Both the position numbers and the translations under genes were made by a program. A DNA stretch of 56,449 bases from the NCBI GenBank assembly GCA_030652475.1, contig JAUSAO010000008.1, positions 1 through 56,449 of the forward strand, written 5' to 3'. The stretch is from Gallionella sp. Lineage in GTDB: Bacteria; Pseudomonadota; Gammaproteobacteria; Burkholderiales; Gallionellaceae. Of the stretch, positions 29,549-37,350 are shown in pieces. Position 1 is the stretch's first letter; each line of letters opens with the position of its first letter. The notes beneath the pieces are model-generated. The model was not told the origin of the DNA. It saw only the letters and a program-made list of their open reading frames with translations, and searched no databases.

Positions 29549-29710
29549 AAAAATCTGCGAACATTGACAGCTTCTTCAACTCACGCGTAGTAAATGACCC
29601 AGCGCAATTCAAAAAAGAAGCCGATGTGATCGTGGCGAACCGTATGACAGACGACATCAAAGACGTGGCAGACAAGGTGTATACACCGTGATCTGTTTGG
29701 GAAGGATTGA
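29545..29710 (+). pseudogene. ugd: 3-prime fragment of UDP-glucose 6-dehydrogenase
   Basis: From ATG 29545 the frame reads [20 protein letters not shown], then [19 protein letters not shown], and hits TGA at 29689. Removing one C in ACACCGTGAT restores RDLFGKD-stop at 29708-29710. This is the conserved C-terminus of Ugd, about 50 codons, with no upstream part. It directly follows DUF1016. It is not related in this region to the TviB-type dehydrogenase at 34854. Confidence 0.8.
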
Positions 29711-29750
29711 TGGGCTATTGTGATTCATTGATGTGCATTAATGCATTTTA

Positions 29751-29766
29751 TGATATCGTGATATCA
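29751..29766. promoter_or_regulatory. Probable autoregulatory operator of the FitAB-like operon
   Basis: TGATATC-GT-GATATCA is a perfect 7-base inverted repeat 29 bases before the antitoxin start. FitA-type ribbon-helix-helix antitoxins bind such inverted repeats to repress their own operon. A GGAGGT ribosome-binding site follows before the ATG. Confidence 0.65.
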
Positions 29767-29795
29767 ATTATTAGGATTAAAGCAGGAGGTGCCTC

Positions 29796-30044
29796 ATGGC
29801 TCAGGTAATTGTTCGCAATATTGACGAAGACATCAAAGAAAACCTAAAGCGAATGGCCAGCCAACACGGATGGAGTATGGAAGAAGAAGTTCGTCAAATA
29901 CTCCGCCGTGCAGTGAGCAGCAAAGTGCCGACTCGGACAAAACTTGGCTCACGTATTGCGGCGCGCTTTGAGGGGGTGGGTTTGAGCGAACCCTTGCCAG
30001 AACTGCATGGAGAGAACATCTACCCCATGGATTTGGGCGCATGA
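29796..30044 (+). CDS. FitA/VapB-like ribbon-helix-helix antitoxin
   Basis: 82-aa antitoxin. The N-terminal ribbon-helix-helix MAQVIVRNIDEDIKENLKRM and the helix HGWSMEEEVRQILRRAV are typical of the Arc/FitA type. The C-terminal tail (GLSEPLPELHGENIYPMDLG) is the toxin-neutralising segment. It overlaps the toxin start by four bases, has the palindromic operator at 29751-29766 in front, and a GGAGGT ribosome-binding site. Confidence 0.9.
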   Translation: MAQVIVRNIDEDIKENLKRMASQHGWSMEEEVRQILRRAVSSKVPTRTKLGSRIAARFEGVGLSEPLPELHGENIYPMDLGA

Positions 30045-30463
30045 TCATTTTAGATACCAACGTCATCTCTGCGCTCATGCAACAGCAACCAGACCCGGTT
30101 GTTGTGGCGTGGCTAGACGAACTGCCAGCGGAGTCTATTTGGATCACCAGCATCACATTATTTGAAGCACGCTACGGCATTGCCTTGCTAACCCACGGCC
30201 AACGCAAAGCAGATTTACAAGAACGATTTGAACAACTGTTGCAAGAAGACTTAGAAAATCGAGTGCTGCTATTTGATGCTAATGCGGCAGACCAATCAGC
30301 CGAACTCGCCGCACAGCGCAAAGAACGTGGGCGACCTGTGGACATGCGCGACACCTTCATTGCCGGAATTGCACTGGCAAAACGAGCCACTTTAGCCACG
30401 CGCAACCATCGGCATTTTGATGACCTAACTGTCACCGTGATTAATCCATGGACGGAAAAATGA
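30041..30463 (+). CDS. FitB/VapC-like PIN-domain toxin
   Basis: 140-aa PIN-domain RNase. The four acidic positions are visible: Asp in MIILDTNVISALM, Glu in TLFEARYGIALL, Asp in VDMRDTFIAGIAL and a further acidic site near HFDDL. FitB-type toxins cleave RNA and are inactivated by the paired antitoxin. Length and motifs are intact. The stop overlaps the ATG of a DUF1016/ugd chimeric remnant. Confidence 0.92.
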   Translation: MIILDTNVISALMQQQPDPVVVAWLDELPAESIWITSITLFEARYGIALLTHGQRKADLQERFEQLLQEDLENRVLLFDANAADQSAELAAQRKERGRPVDMRDTFIAGIALAKRATLATRNHRHFDDLTVTVINPWTEK

Positions 30464-30641
30464 AAATTGACAAAGATCAGCCAAATCTCCATCCACTGGC
30501 TGGAGAAATTGCTTGGGCTACCCCGCTGATCCTTGGCCGCAGTCCCATCGTCGGCAACTTCTTCAACTCACGCGTAGTGAACGACCTTGCCCAGCTCAAA
30601 TAAGAAGCCGATGTCATCGTCGCGAACCGCATGACCGATGC
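30460..30641 (+). pseudogene. DUF1016-ugd chimeric remnant
   Basis: From ATG 30460 the first part (KDQPNLHPLAGEIAW) matches the interior of DUF1016; compare [15 protein letters not shown] in the complete gene at 28520. After SPIVG it becomes [15 protein letters not shown], then TAA at 30601-30603, and the same frame continues [13 protein letters not shown], the ugd C-terminal region. Sequence is then lost into a REP-like repeat at GCGGCAATCCAG. It is the second ugd fragment of this kind in the window. Confidence 0.75.
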
Positions 30642-31025
30642 GGCAATCCAGGAAATTAAACGGCTCTTTTTACATGCTGGATCGCCACAGCCATTCTGGC
30701 TTCGCGATGACAGCCATTCGTCCTTGCGATGCGGCATAGCCGCAAAGCAATCCAGCGTCCTCGCTGTCATTGCGAATCGGCAACGCCGATGCGGCAATCC
30801 ATATATTTTTTGGTTTGGCAAGGTATTGAAATAATAATTTAACTTGCACCTTTTGTCTCACCCCTGCAAAGTATCTATATATTTCGGTCTATAGGGGTTT
30901 TCCCACCAATCTGTATAATCCGCACGGTTATCAGGCTCCGTCTGTTCGCGAGTTCCTGAGCCGCTTGCGGGGTGGTAGGTGTCATTGCGATGCGGCATAG
31001 CCGCAGAAGCAATCCAGAGCTGCAA
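30634..31025. repeat. Cluster of REP-like repeats
   Basis: Several units of GTCATTGCGA...GCGGCAATCCA and of GATGCGGCATAGCCGCA-(A/G)AAGCAATCCAG occur at about 30634-30652, 30680-30800 and 30981-31018, in both orientations. No gene is supported between 30642 and 31086. The motif GCGGCATAGCCGC is a short palindrome. Confidence 0.7.
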
Positions 31026-31086
31026 GAAGTGAAGCGTCCATAAATTTTTACTTTCTCAACAAAAACGAAGCGAACGACAATCCGAC

Positions 31087-31728
31087 ATGAGCACACAGTC
31101 ACCCATCTCAACCAACACCGTCTGGCACCAGGCCACGGTTACCCGTGCGCGCCGCGAAGCGCAGAACGGTCATCGCGGTGCGATCGTCTGGTTTACCGGG
31201 TTATCCGGTTCCGGCAAATCAACCCTGGCGCATGCCGTTGAAGAATCGCTGCACCAAAAAGGTTGCCGCACCTTTGTGCTGGATGGCGACAATGTGCGCC
31301 ACGGTTTGTGCGGCGACCTGGGTTTTTCTGTCGAAGGTCGCATTGAGAATATCCGCCGCGTGGGCGAAATGGCGAAACTATTTATGGAAGCCGGAATTAT
31401 CGTCTTGACGGCGTTCATCTCCCCTTACCGGGATGATCGTCAGCGCGTGCGCGATATGGTCAAGGAAGGCGATTTCATCGAAATCTATTGCGATACGCCT
31501 CTTGAAATATGTGAGAGCCGCGATGTCAAGGGCATGTACAAGAAAGCCCGCGCCGGATTGATCGGTGAATTTACCGGTATTTCCTCTCCTTATGAAGTCC
31601 CGGAAAATCCTGAACTGGATGTCGACACAGGTTCGGCAGAACTTGATACCTGTGTTGATCAGGTCATCGCTGATCTGATGAAGCGTGGTATTTTTCTGCA
31701 CGATCAATGTATAACAGAAACGCGATAA
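31087..31728 (+). CDS. cysC: Adenylylsulfate kinase
   Basis: 213-aa APS kinase that phosphorylates adenosine 5-phosphosulfate to PAPS. The P-loop [19 protein letters not shown] lies near residues 34-52, followed by [18 protein letters not shown] with the substrate-binding Asp-Arg residues. In a surface-polysaccharide neighbourhood it could supply PAPS for glycan sulfation, but no sulfotransferase is recognisable here. The C-terminal end is somewhat longer than usual. Confidence 0.95.
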   Translation: MSTQSPISTNTVWHQATVTRARREAQNGHRGAIVWFTGLSGSGKSTLAHAVEESLHQKGCRTFVLDGDNVRHGLCGDLGFSVEGRIENIRRVGEMAKLFMEAGIIVLTAFISPYRDDRQRVRDMVKEGDFIEIYCDTPLEICESRDVKGMYKKARAGLIGEFTGISSPYEVPENPELDVDTGSAELDTCVDQVIADLMKRGIFLHDQCITETR

Positions 31729-31736
31729 ATCAAGCC

Positions 31737-32036
31737 ATGCGACTCACTCAAACGCAACAGCTAATCACCAAAAGCACCGTAGAGCGCGTGCTGGGAACAG
31801 TGAGCCGGGTATGGTTATTCGGTTCGCGTGCTGATGACACACTCCGGGGTGGGGACATTGATTTACTGATTGAAACCGATGCGCTGTTGCCAAACCGGGC
31901 GAAAGTTTTGTGTAAATTGCATGGTGCGTTAACCTTCGCGCTGGGTGATCGCAAGCTGGATATTCTGCTCAAAGATGCGCGCACCCACGATGCACCTATA
32001 TTCGACATCGCCAAACGCACAGGGGTGATACTTTGA
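31737..32036 (+). CDS. Minimal nucleotidyltransferase (MNT), probable antitoxin
   Basis: 99-aa nucleotidyltransferase-fold protein with the signature VWLFGSRADDTLRGGDIDLL (Gly-Ser-x9/10-Asp-x-Asp) near residues 22-41. The chosen start MRLTQTQQ lies 8 bases after the cysC stop; the longer frame from 31707 overlaps cysC and is less likely. Such proteins pair with HEPN toxins, usually encoded directly downstream. Here only a fragment follows. Confidence 0.82.
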   Translation: MRLTQTQQLITKSTVERVLGTVSRVWLFGSRADDTLRGGDIDLLIETDALLPNRAKVLCKLHGALTFALGDRKLDILLKDARTHDAPIFDIAKRTGVIL

Positions 32037-32113
32037 GCCTCAATGAGCGGTCATACTGGATTTCGTCTCACATGATCATGTTGCTTTTGAATTGGCTGAC
32101 CACTAACCACTAA
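32033..32113 (+). pseudogene. Possible truncated partner of the MNT gene
   Basis: A TTG at 32033 overlapping the MNT stop opens a 26-codon frame reading SLNERSYWISSHMIMLLLNW and then runs into ACCACT-type tandem repeat and a stop. The overlap and the SLNER start fit the beginning of an MNT partner cut off by the repeat. Evidence is thin. Confidence 0.3.
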
Positions 32114-32231
32114 CCACTGACCACACACTATGTCCCACTTCCCACTAACCACTGAGCGTAGCGGTCGTAGCGCAAGCAACGGGCACCGCACGGCCTACCC
32201 CTTGCGGGTAGACCACTTACCACTGACCAGG
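32098..32231. repeat. ACCACTAACCACTGACC repeat element fused to rmlA
   Basis: Element bounded by runs of (T/A)ACCACT and ACCACTGACC, with a G+C-rich centre that includes GCGTAGCG and a CTACCCCTTGCGGGTAG hairpin. Positions 36404-36508 inside wbpP have the same end sequences and a similar AGACCCTTGCGGTCT centre. From 32130 it is in frame with rmlA. Confidence 0.6.
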
Positions 32232-33107
32232 AAGGGCATTATTCTCGCTGGTGGCTCCGGTACGCGCCTGCATCCGGTCACACTGGCGGTTTCCAAGCAG
32301 TTATTGCCGGTGTATGACAAACCGATGATTTACTATCCGCTGTCCACGCTGATGCTGGCGGGGATACGCGACATCCTGATTATCTCTACGCCGCAGGACA
32401 CACCGCGCTTTGAACAACTGCTGGGTGACGGCAGTGCGTGGGGATTGAATCTGCAGTATGCGGTTCAGCCATCGCCGGACGGGCTGGCACAGGCCTTTAT
32501 TATTGGCCGTGACTTTATCGGCAACGATCCGTCGGCGCTGGTACTGGGCGACAATATTTTTTACGGCCATGACTTCCAGAATCAACTGCTGACGGCCGCA
32601 CAACGTACACAGGGCGCATCGGTCTTTGCCTACCATGTGCGCGACCCGGAGCGTTACGGCGTAGTGGAATTCGACAAGACGGGTCGCGCTGTTTCGCTGG
32701 AAGAAAAACCGGAAAATCCCAAATCGAACTATGCCGTCACCGGGCTGTATTTTTACGATAACGACGTGCTGGATATCGCGGCCAACCTTAAACCGTCACC
32801 GCGCGGCGAACTGGAAATCACCGACATTAACCGCATTTATCTGGAACAAAATCGTCTGTCGGTGGAAACCATGGGGCGCGGCTTTGCCTGGCTGGATACC
32901 GGCACGCATGAATCACTGCTCGACGCCAGTCAGTTCATCCAGACCATCGAACATCGCCAGGGGCTGAAAATCGCCTGCCCGGAAGAAATCGCCTACAGCA
33001 GCGGATTTATCGATGCTGCTCAGTTGGAAAAGCTGGCGATGCCGCTGATCAAGAGCGGCTATGGCGCTTATCTGATGCAGGTGCTCAGGGAAAGGCTTCA
33101 GCCTTGA
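32130..33107 (+). CDS. rmlA: Glucose-1-phosphate thymidylyltransferase
   Basis: Makes dTDP-glucose, first step to dTDP-deoxysugars. The conserved enzyme starts at [20 protein letters not shown] (from 32232), with the nucleotidyl-transfer loop GGSGTRLHP and sugar-binding [19 protein letters not shown] later; the core of about 290 aa is complete. The frame extends 34 residues upstream to ATG 32130, all encoded by an interspersed repeat. The codon where the usual initiator Met sits reads AGG. So translation begins either at 32130 with an added tail or at a non-ATG codon such as CTG 32223. The gene supplies the 3-amino-sugar pathway below. Confidence 0.92.
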   Translation: MSHFPLTTERSGRSASNGHRTAYPLRVDHLPLTRKGIILAGGSGTRLHPVTLAVSKQLLPVYDKPMIYYPLSTLMLAGIRDILIISTPQDTPRFEQLLGDGSAWGLNLQYAVQPSPDGLAQAFIIGRDFIGNDPSALVLGDNIFYGHDFQNQLLTAAQRTQGASVFAYHVRDPERYGVVEFDKTGRAVSLEEKPENPKSNYAVTGLYFYDNDVLDIAANLKPSPRGELEITDINRIYLEQNRLSVETMGRGFAWLDTGTHESLLDASQFIQTIEHRQGLKIACPEEIAYSSGFIDAAQLEKLAMPLIKSGYGAYLMQVLRERLQP

Positions 33108-33238
33108 AAAAGCTGATCGTTCAGGACACCTGCGTGTCTCTGGCCCGCGTTAATGATGATGCCCGGTTTAAAGGGGTCGAATTCGACACCTATAAGCATC
33201 AGGCAGGTTCAAATAGTTTTATACTGCCACCGAAATAA
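33104..33238 (+). other. Short unrecognised reading frame after rmlA
   Basis: TTG at 33104 overlapping the rmlA stop opens 44 codons reading [20 protein letters not shown], then FKGVEFDTYKHQAG and a short end. The 4-base overlap suggests it was once translated after rmlA. It may be the remnant of another sugar gene. I do not recognise it. Confidence 0.25.
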
Positions 33239-33273
33239 TTTGTGAAATTTGAACGCACTGAGGAAAATTAGTC

Positions 33274-33501
33274 ATGTATGCCGAACGATTGATGCTTGAA
33301 ACAGATGTGACAGGGAAACTGATGAAAATGCCTAAGTTGCCTCCAAGCAAGCGACTTGAAGCCATCTTTCTCGTTATTTCTGAAAATGTGCCGTTGGAAA
33401 ATTTTCGTCGCACGCCACATGCTGATATCGCGGGTAAAACGAAAATTATCGGGGATATTTTTGATAGTGTCCCGGCGTCCAGTTGGGATTTTCCTAAATG
33501 A
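33274..33501 (+). CDS. VapB-type antitoxin
   Basis: 75-aa small protein MYAERLMLETDVTGKLMKMP followed by LPPSKRLEAIFLVISENV and a tail ending SSWDFPK. It overlaps the PIN-domain toxin start by four bases and is preceded by GAGGAAAA. The sequence resembles DUF2281-type antitoxins, with weak similarity; the role rests on the pairing. Confidence 0.8.
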   Translation: MYAERLMLETDVTGKLMKMPKLPPSKRLEAIFLVISENVPLENFRRTPHADIAGKTKIIGDIFDSVPASSWDFPK

Positions 33502-33887
33502 TTATTCTGGATACGCATATTTGGCTGTGGTGGGTAAGCGCAGATACTGAATTGCTTGCTGCTGCAAGGTCGAAACAAATAGAGTTGTGCAACTTTGTAG
33601 CTGTATCTGCCATAAGTTGTTTTGAAGTGTCCTGGTTGGCACGTCATGGGCGGATCGTGTTGCCCTGTGATCAAGCGCAATGGTTTGAAAAGGCTTTGGA
33701 CGGATCAGGTATTAGCTTGCTTCCCATTACACCTGAAATTGCCACAATGGCAGTAGATTTACCAGAACACCATAGTGACCCGCAAGATAGAATCATTATG
33801 GCAACGGCACTGGCACATGATGCCAAACTGATGTCATCAGACAGAAAATTTCCGATTTATGCTGAGTTGGCGGGAAGGTTGTTGTGA
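33498..33887 (+). CDS. vapC: VapC-type PIN-domain toxin
   Basis: 129-aa PIN RNase of the THIWLWWV subgroup. MIILDTHIWLWWVS carries the first Asp, SAISCFEVSWLARHGR the Glu, and DPQDRIIMATALAHDAKLMS the Asp pair near residue 97. It is intact. The truncated PIN at 27804 (MIVLDTHIWVDWV) is of the same subgroup. Confidence 0.92.
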   Translation: MIILDTHIWLWWVSADTELLAAARSKQIELCNFVAVSAISCFEVSWLARHGRIVLPCDQAQWFEKALDGSGISLLPITPEIATMAVDLPEHHSDPQDRIIMATALAHDAKLMSSDRKFPIYAELAGRLL

Positions 33888-33904
33888 AATCATCCGACAG
33901 CGAG

Positions 33905-34085
33905 ACATCGACGTGGCGGGGTGTGGCAATCCAGCTTGTCATTGCGAGGAGGCAACGCCGACGCGGCAACATTGCGACCGCGAGACACAGTCGTGGCGGG
34001 ACGCGGCAATCCGGCTGTCATTGCGAAGCCCCTAGGGCTGTGGCAATCCAGGAAGTGTGGCGACTGGCAATCCAGTAAGTAAATA
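33905..34085. repeat. REP-like repeat cluster before rmlC
   Basis: At least four partial units ending in GGCAATCC(A/G) occur, including GTCATTGCGAAGCCCCTAGG with GGCTGTGGCAATCCAG. No gene is visible between 33888 and 34186. The remaining bases up to the rmlC start have nothing I recognise. Confidence 0.7.
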
Positions 34086-34186
34086 ACGGCAATCCAGAAG
34101 GTTGTTGTTCAGGGGGAGGGCAGTAGGTATGGCCTTATTGAATTTTGATTTAAAGTGCAGAAAATTAACCGCATTGTGATTCCTAT

Positions 34187-34733
34187 ATGAAAGCCATTCA
34201 AACTAGCATCCCCGATCTACTGATTCTGGAACCCAAGGTGTTTGGTGATGACCGGGGCTTCTTCTACGAAAGCTTCAATCGCGGTCAATTTAAAGAGCTA
34301 ACCGGTCGCGATGCGGACTTCGTGCAGGATAATCATTCGCGCTCTGCAAAAAACGTGTTGCGCGGGCTTCATTACCAGATTCAGCATCCTCAAGCCAAGC
34401 TGGTGCGCGTGGTGCAGGGGGCGGTGCTGGATGTGGCGGTGGACATACGCAAAAGCTCGCCGAACTTCGGCCAGCATGTGGCGGTCGAGTTATCTGCCGA
34501 AAACAAGCGCATGTTCTGGCTGCCGGGGGGGTTTTGCGCATGGCTTCGTGGTGCTGTCCGATACGGCGGACTTCCTCTACAAGACCACGGATTATTGGTT
34601 TCCGGAGCATGAGCGTTGTCTGCGCTGGGATGATCCGTCATTGGCGATAGACTGGCAATTGACGGGTGTGCCGGTGCTATCAGGTAAGGATGTGCAGGGT
34701 AAAACCCTCGTTGAAGCAGAATTGTTTGATTAG
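34187..34733 (+). pseudogene. rmlC: dTDP-4-dehydrorhamnose 3,5-epimerase, frameshifted at a G run
   Basis: The first frame (MKAIQTSIPDLLILEPKVFG ... NKRMFWLPGGF) is a normal RmlC up to about residue 116, including the catalytic-region LRGLHYQI. At the run of seven G at 34525-34531 the frame shifts; the second half (AHGFVVLSDTADFLYKTTDY ... LVEAELFD) continues in another frame to 34733. Six G would restore one 181-residue protein. It may be a true inactivating mutation, a slippage-controlled phase switch, or a sequencing error. No rmlB or rmlD is nearby. Confidence 0.88.
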
Positions 34734-34853
34734 TATGTGCTAAATTACAGATATTTCAGCCTATATTATGTATGGTTTTTTATTATTATATTGCGATAGT
34801 TGGTCGATACCTTAGCTTAGAATTTTAGAACTATTTAAATAGAAGAGTAGATT

Positions 34854-36134
34854 ATGAAAATTGCTGTTGTTGGTCTTGGATATGTGGGTTTGCCTTTGGC
34901 GGTCGAGTTTGGTAAAAAATTCCCTACCGTTGGGCTTGATCTCTCCGTTGAGAAGGTTGCTGCATATCGCAACTTCATCGATCCAACTGGTGAAGTGAAT
35001 ACTGAGGATTTGCGTGCGGCCACGCAGTTGACTTGTCATACTGATCCTGAATGTTTGCGCGATGCAGATTTTATCATTGTGGCTGTGCCTACACCGGTCG
35101 ATGCGGCGCATCAGCCAGACTTCACCCCATTGATCAAAAGTTCGGAAACGGTCGGAAAATACCTTAAGCGCGGCGCAATCGTCGTGTATGAATCGACCGT
35201 TTATCCAGGCGCGACTGAAGAAGTCTGCATACCGCTTATCGAAAAGCATTCCGGCCTTAAGTGGAAGGAAGATTTTTTTGTCGGTTACAGTCCTGAACGT
35301 ATTAATCCAGGAGATAAAGAGCGTACCGTTACCAAGATTATCAAGGTCGTGTCAGGCGATACGCCGCAAACGCTGAAAACGGTCAGCGAAGTTTATGCTT
35401 CAGTTATCACGGCTGGTGTATATCCAGCCAGCAGCATAAAAGTAGCCGAAGCTTCCAAGGTTATTGAAAATACCCAGCGTGATTTGAATATTGCCTTGAT
35501 GAATGAACTGTCAATTATTTTCGATAAAATTGGCATTGATACACTGGAGGTGTTGAAAGCATCAGGCACTAAGTGGAACTTTTTGCCATTCCGTCCGGGT
35601 CTGGTCGGCGGCCACTGTATCGGAGTAGATCCTTATTATCTGACACACAAGGCTGACAAACTGGGCTATCACCCGCAAGTTATTCTGGCAGGTCGTCGCA
35701 TCAATGACGGCATGGCAGCCTACGTGGCGCAGCAAACCGTTAAAAAGATTATTCAGGCGGGTGGTTGTGTTAAAGGTTCCAAGGTTATCGTACTCGGACT
35801 CACCTTTAAGGAAAACTGCCCGGATTTGCGCAACAGCAAAGTCGCCGACCTGGTCAAGGAATTGCAGGAATTCGGCTGCGATGTCAGCGTGCACGATCCG
35901 CTGGCTGAATCCGGAGAGGCCGAGCACGAATATGGCATTGCTCTGACCGAATGGGACGCACTGCCCAACCAAGCAGATGCCATCGTCGCAGCAGTATCAC
36001 ACACCGAATACACCAGCCAGCCGATTGCTCAATTGCTGGCCAAGTTGAAGCCGGGTGGTGTGTTTATCGACATCAAATCGACGTACTCGTGTGAGGCGAT
36101 TGAAGCTGCCGGCATCACGTTGTGGCGGCTGTGA
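34854..36134 (+). CDS. tviB: UDP-N-acetylhexosamine 6-dehydrogenase, TviB/WbpO-like
   Basis: NAD-dependent dehydrogenase (426 aa) that oxidises UDP-GlcNAc or UDP-GalNAc to the uronic acid. The Rossmann motif [20 protein letters not shown] opens the protein. The catalytic Cys is in [16 protein letters not shown] near residue 253, and the C-terminal UDP-binding domain starts at [18 protein letters not shown]. With the WbpP-like epimerase that overlaps its stop, the pair should make UDP-GalNAcA. It is distinct from the ugd fragments at 29545 and 30460. Confidence 0.92.
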   Translation: MKIAVVGLGYVGLPLAVEFGKKFPTVGLDLSVEKVAAYRNFIDPTGEVNTEDLRAATQLTCHTDPECLRDADFIIVAVPTPVDAAHQPDFTPLIKSSETVGKYLKRGAIVVYESTVYPGATEEVCIPLIEKHSGLKWKEDFFVGYSPERINPGDKERTVTKIIKVVSGDTPQTLKTVSEVYASVITAGVYPASSIKVAEASKVIENTQRDLNIALMNELSIIFDKIGIDTLEVLKASGTKWNFLPFRPGLVGGHCIGVDPYYLTHKADKLGYHPQVILAGRRINDGMAAYVAQQTVKKIIQAGGCVKGSKVIVLGLTFKENCPDLRNSKVADLVKELQEFGCDVSVHDPLAESGEAEHEYGIALTEWDALPNQADAIVAAVSHTEYTSQPIAQLLAKLKPGGVFIDIKSTYSCEAIEAAGITLWRL

Positions 36135-37336
36135 TGATGGTTAATGCATACGAACAACTAAAATTTCGCCTCGCCACCGAGTCGCACACATGGCTCATCA
36201 CCGGTGTGGCTGGTTTTATCGGAAGCAACCTGCTCGAAACTCTGCTCAAGCTCAACCAGCGCGTTGTGGGTCTGGACAACTTCGCCACCGGTCACCAGCG
36301 CAATCTGGATGAAGTTCAGTCCTTGGTGAGCACTGAGCAGTGGGCTAACTTCAACTTCATTCAGGGCGATATCCGCAACCTGGAAGATTGCCGTCGCGCC
36401 ATGGTTTTTCACTCACCACTTCACTCAAAACAAGGAGCGCATAGCGCGACTATGTTTTTAGGGGAAGACCCTTGCGGTCTCACCACTGACCACTCCCCGT
36501 CTTTTGAAGTAGAATATGTCCTCCATCAGGCTGCCTTAGGCAGTGTACCTCGTTCGCTAACTGATCCCATCACCACCAACGACACCAACATCAGCGGCTT
36601 CCTCAACATGCTCGTTGCCGCGCGCGATGCCAAAGTAAAGCGCTTCGTCTACGCCGCCAGCAGCTCCACCTACGGCGACCATCCTGCGTTGCCCAAGGTC
36701 GAAGACAACATCGGCAAGCCGCTGTCCCCTTACGCCGTCACTAAGCTGGTCAACGAACTCTATGCCGACGTCTTCGCCCGCACCTATGGCTTCAAAACCA
36801 TCGGCCTGCGCTACTTCAATATCTTCGGCCCACGCCAGGATCCTGATGGTGCTTATGCAGCTGTGATTCCCAAGTGGATTTCCAGCATGATCAAAGGAGA
36901 GCCGGTGTTTATCAATGGCGATGGCGAAACCAGTCGCGACTTTTGCTTTATTGAGAATGTCCGCCAGATTAATTTGCTGGCTGCGACAGTTTCTGATGTC
37001 GTCATTCCCTGTCACCCTCGCGAAGGCGGGGGGCAGGCGGGAATCCAGTCAGACGTTTCGCCAACTAATCAGGTTTATAACGTCGCCGTCGGTGATCGCA
37101 CTACCCTCAATGAGCTGTACGCGCAACTTCACCTCAACTTGCTCCCCAGATACCCTCACCTGCAAGGCGTGAAGCCCGTGTATCGCGATTTCCGCGCAGG
37201 TGATGTGCGCCACTCGCTGGCGGACATCAGCAAGGCTGGCACATTATTGGGCTACCAGCCCACGCACCGCATCGGCGAAGGACTGAAAGTGGCGATGGAA
37301 TGGTATGTGCAACACCTTACAAAATCGGTCACTTAG
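36134..37336 (+). CDS. wbpP: UDP-GlcNAc 4-epimerase, WbpP-like, with two in-frame insertions
   Basis: Short-chain dehydrogenase/reductase family epimerase of 400 aa. [17 protein letters not shown] binds [22 protein letters not shown] and [15 protein letters not shown] hold the catalytic Ser-Tyr-Lys, and [20 protein letters not shown] follows. Homologues are about 340-345 aa. The surplus is two foreign blocks: residues about 91-125 between CRRAM and [11 protein letters not shown], and about 290-306 between LLAATVSD and [13 protein letters not shown]. Both keep the frame. The start overlaps the tviB stop (TGATG); GTG 36122 is an alternative. Activity is uncertain since the first insertion lies near the NAD site. 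Confidence 0.88.
   Translation: MMVNAYEQLKFRLATESHTWLITGVAGFIGSNLLETLLKLNQRVVGLDNFATGHQRNLDEVQSLVSTEQWANFNFIQGDIRNLEDCRRAMVFHSPLHSKQGAHSATMFLGEDPCGLTTDHSPSFEVEYVLHQAALGSVPRSLTDPITTNDTNISGFLNMLVAARDAKVKRFVYAASSSTYGDHPALPKVEDNIGKPLSPYAVTKLVNELYADVFARTYGFKTIGLRYFNIFGPRQDPDGAYAAVIPKWISSMIKGEPVFINGDGETSRDFCFIENVRQINLLAATVSDVVIPCHPREGGGQAGIQSDVSPTNQVYNVAVGDRTTLNELYAQLHLNLLPRYPHLQGVKPVYRDFRAGDVRHSLADISKAGTLLGYQPTHRIGEGLKVAMEWYVQHLTKSVT
36404..36508. repeat. 105-base ACCACT repeat inserted in frame in wbpP
   Basis: Begins with CACTCACCACTTCACTC, has a centre AGACCCTTGCGGTCT hairpin, and ends CACCACTGACCACTCC. The length is a multiple of three and has no stop in the gene's frame. Similar ends and centre occur at 32098-32231. 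Confidence 0.7.
37001..37050. repeat. REP-type repeat inserted in frame in wbpP
   Basis: GTCATTCCCTGTCACCCTCG ... GGCGGGAATCCAGTC is the familiar form of an interspersed palindromic repeat (ATTCCC / GGGAAT arms). In the gene it encodes [14 protein letters not shown], a stretch not expected in this epimerase family. Confidence 0.75.
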
Positions 37337-37350
37337 CATTGAAAGTAAAT

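Noticed and set aside
27885..29710. Integron attC sites
   Set aside because: The repeated tails are coding ends of ugd with silent differences and lack the inverted core sites of attC; no integrase is present in the window.
34854..36134. Candidate source of the repeated ugd 3-prime ends
   Set aside because: This gene is a TviB/WbpO-type dehydrogenase and its C-terminus does not read RDLFGKD; the parent ugd must be elsewhere.
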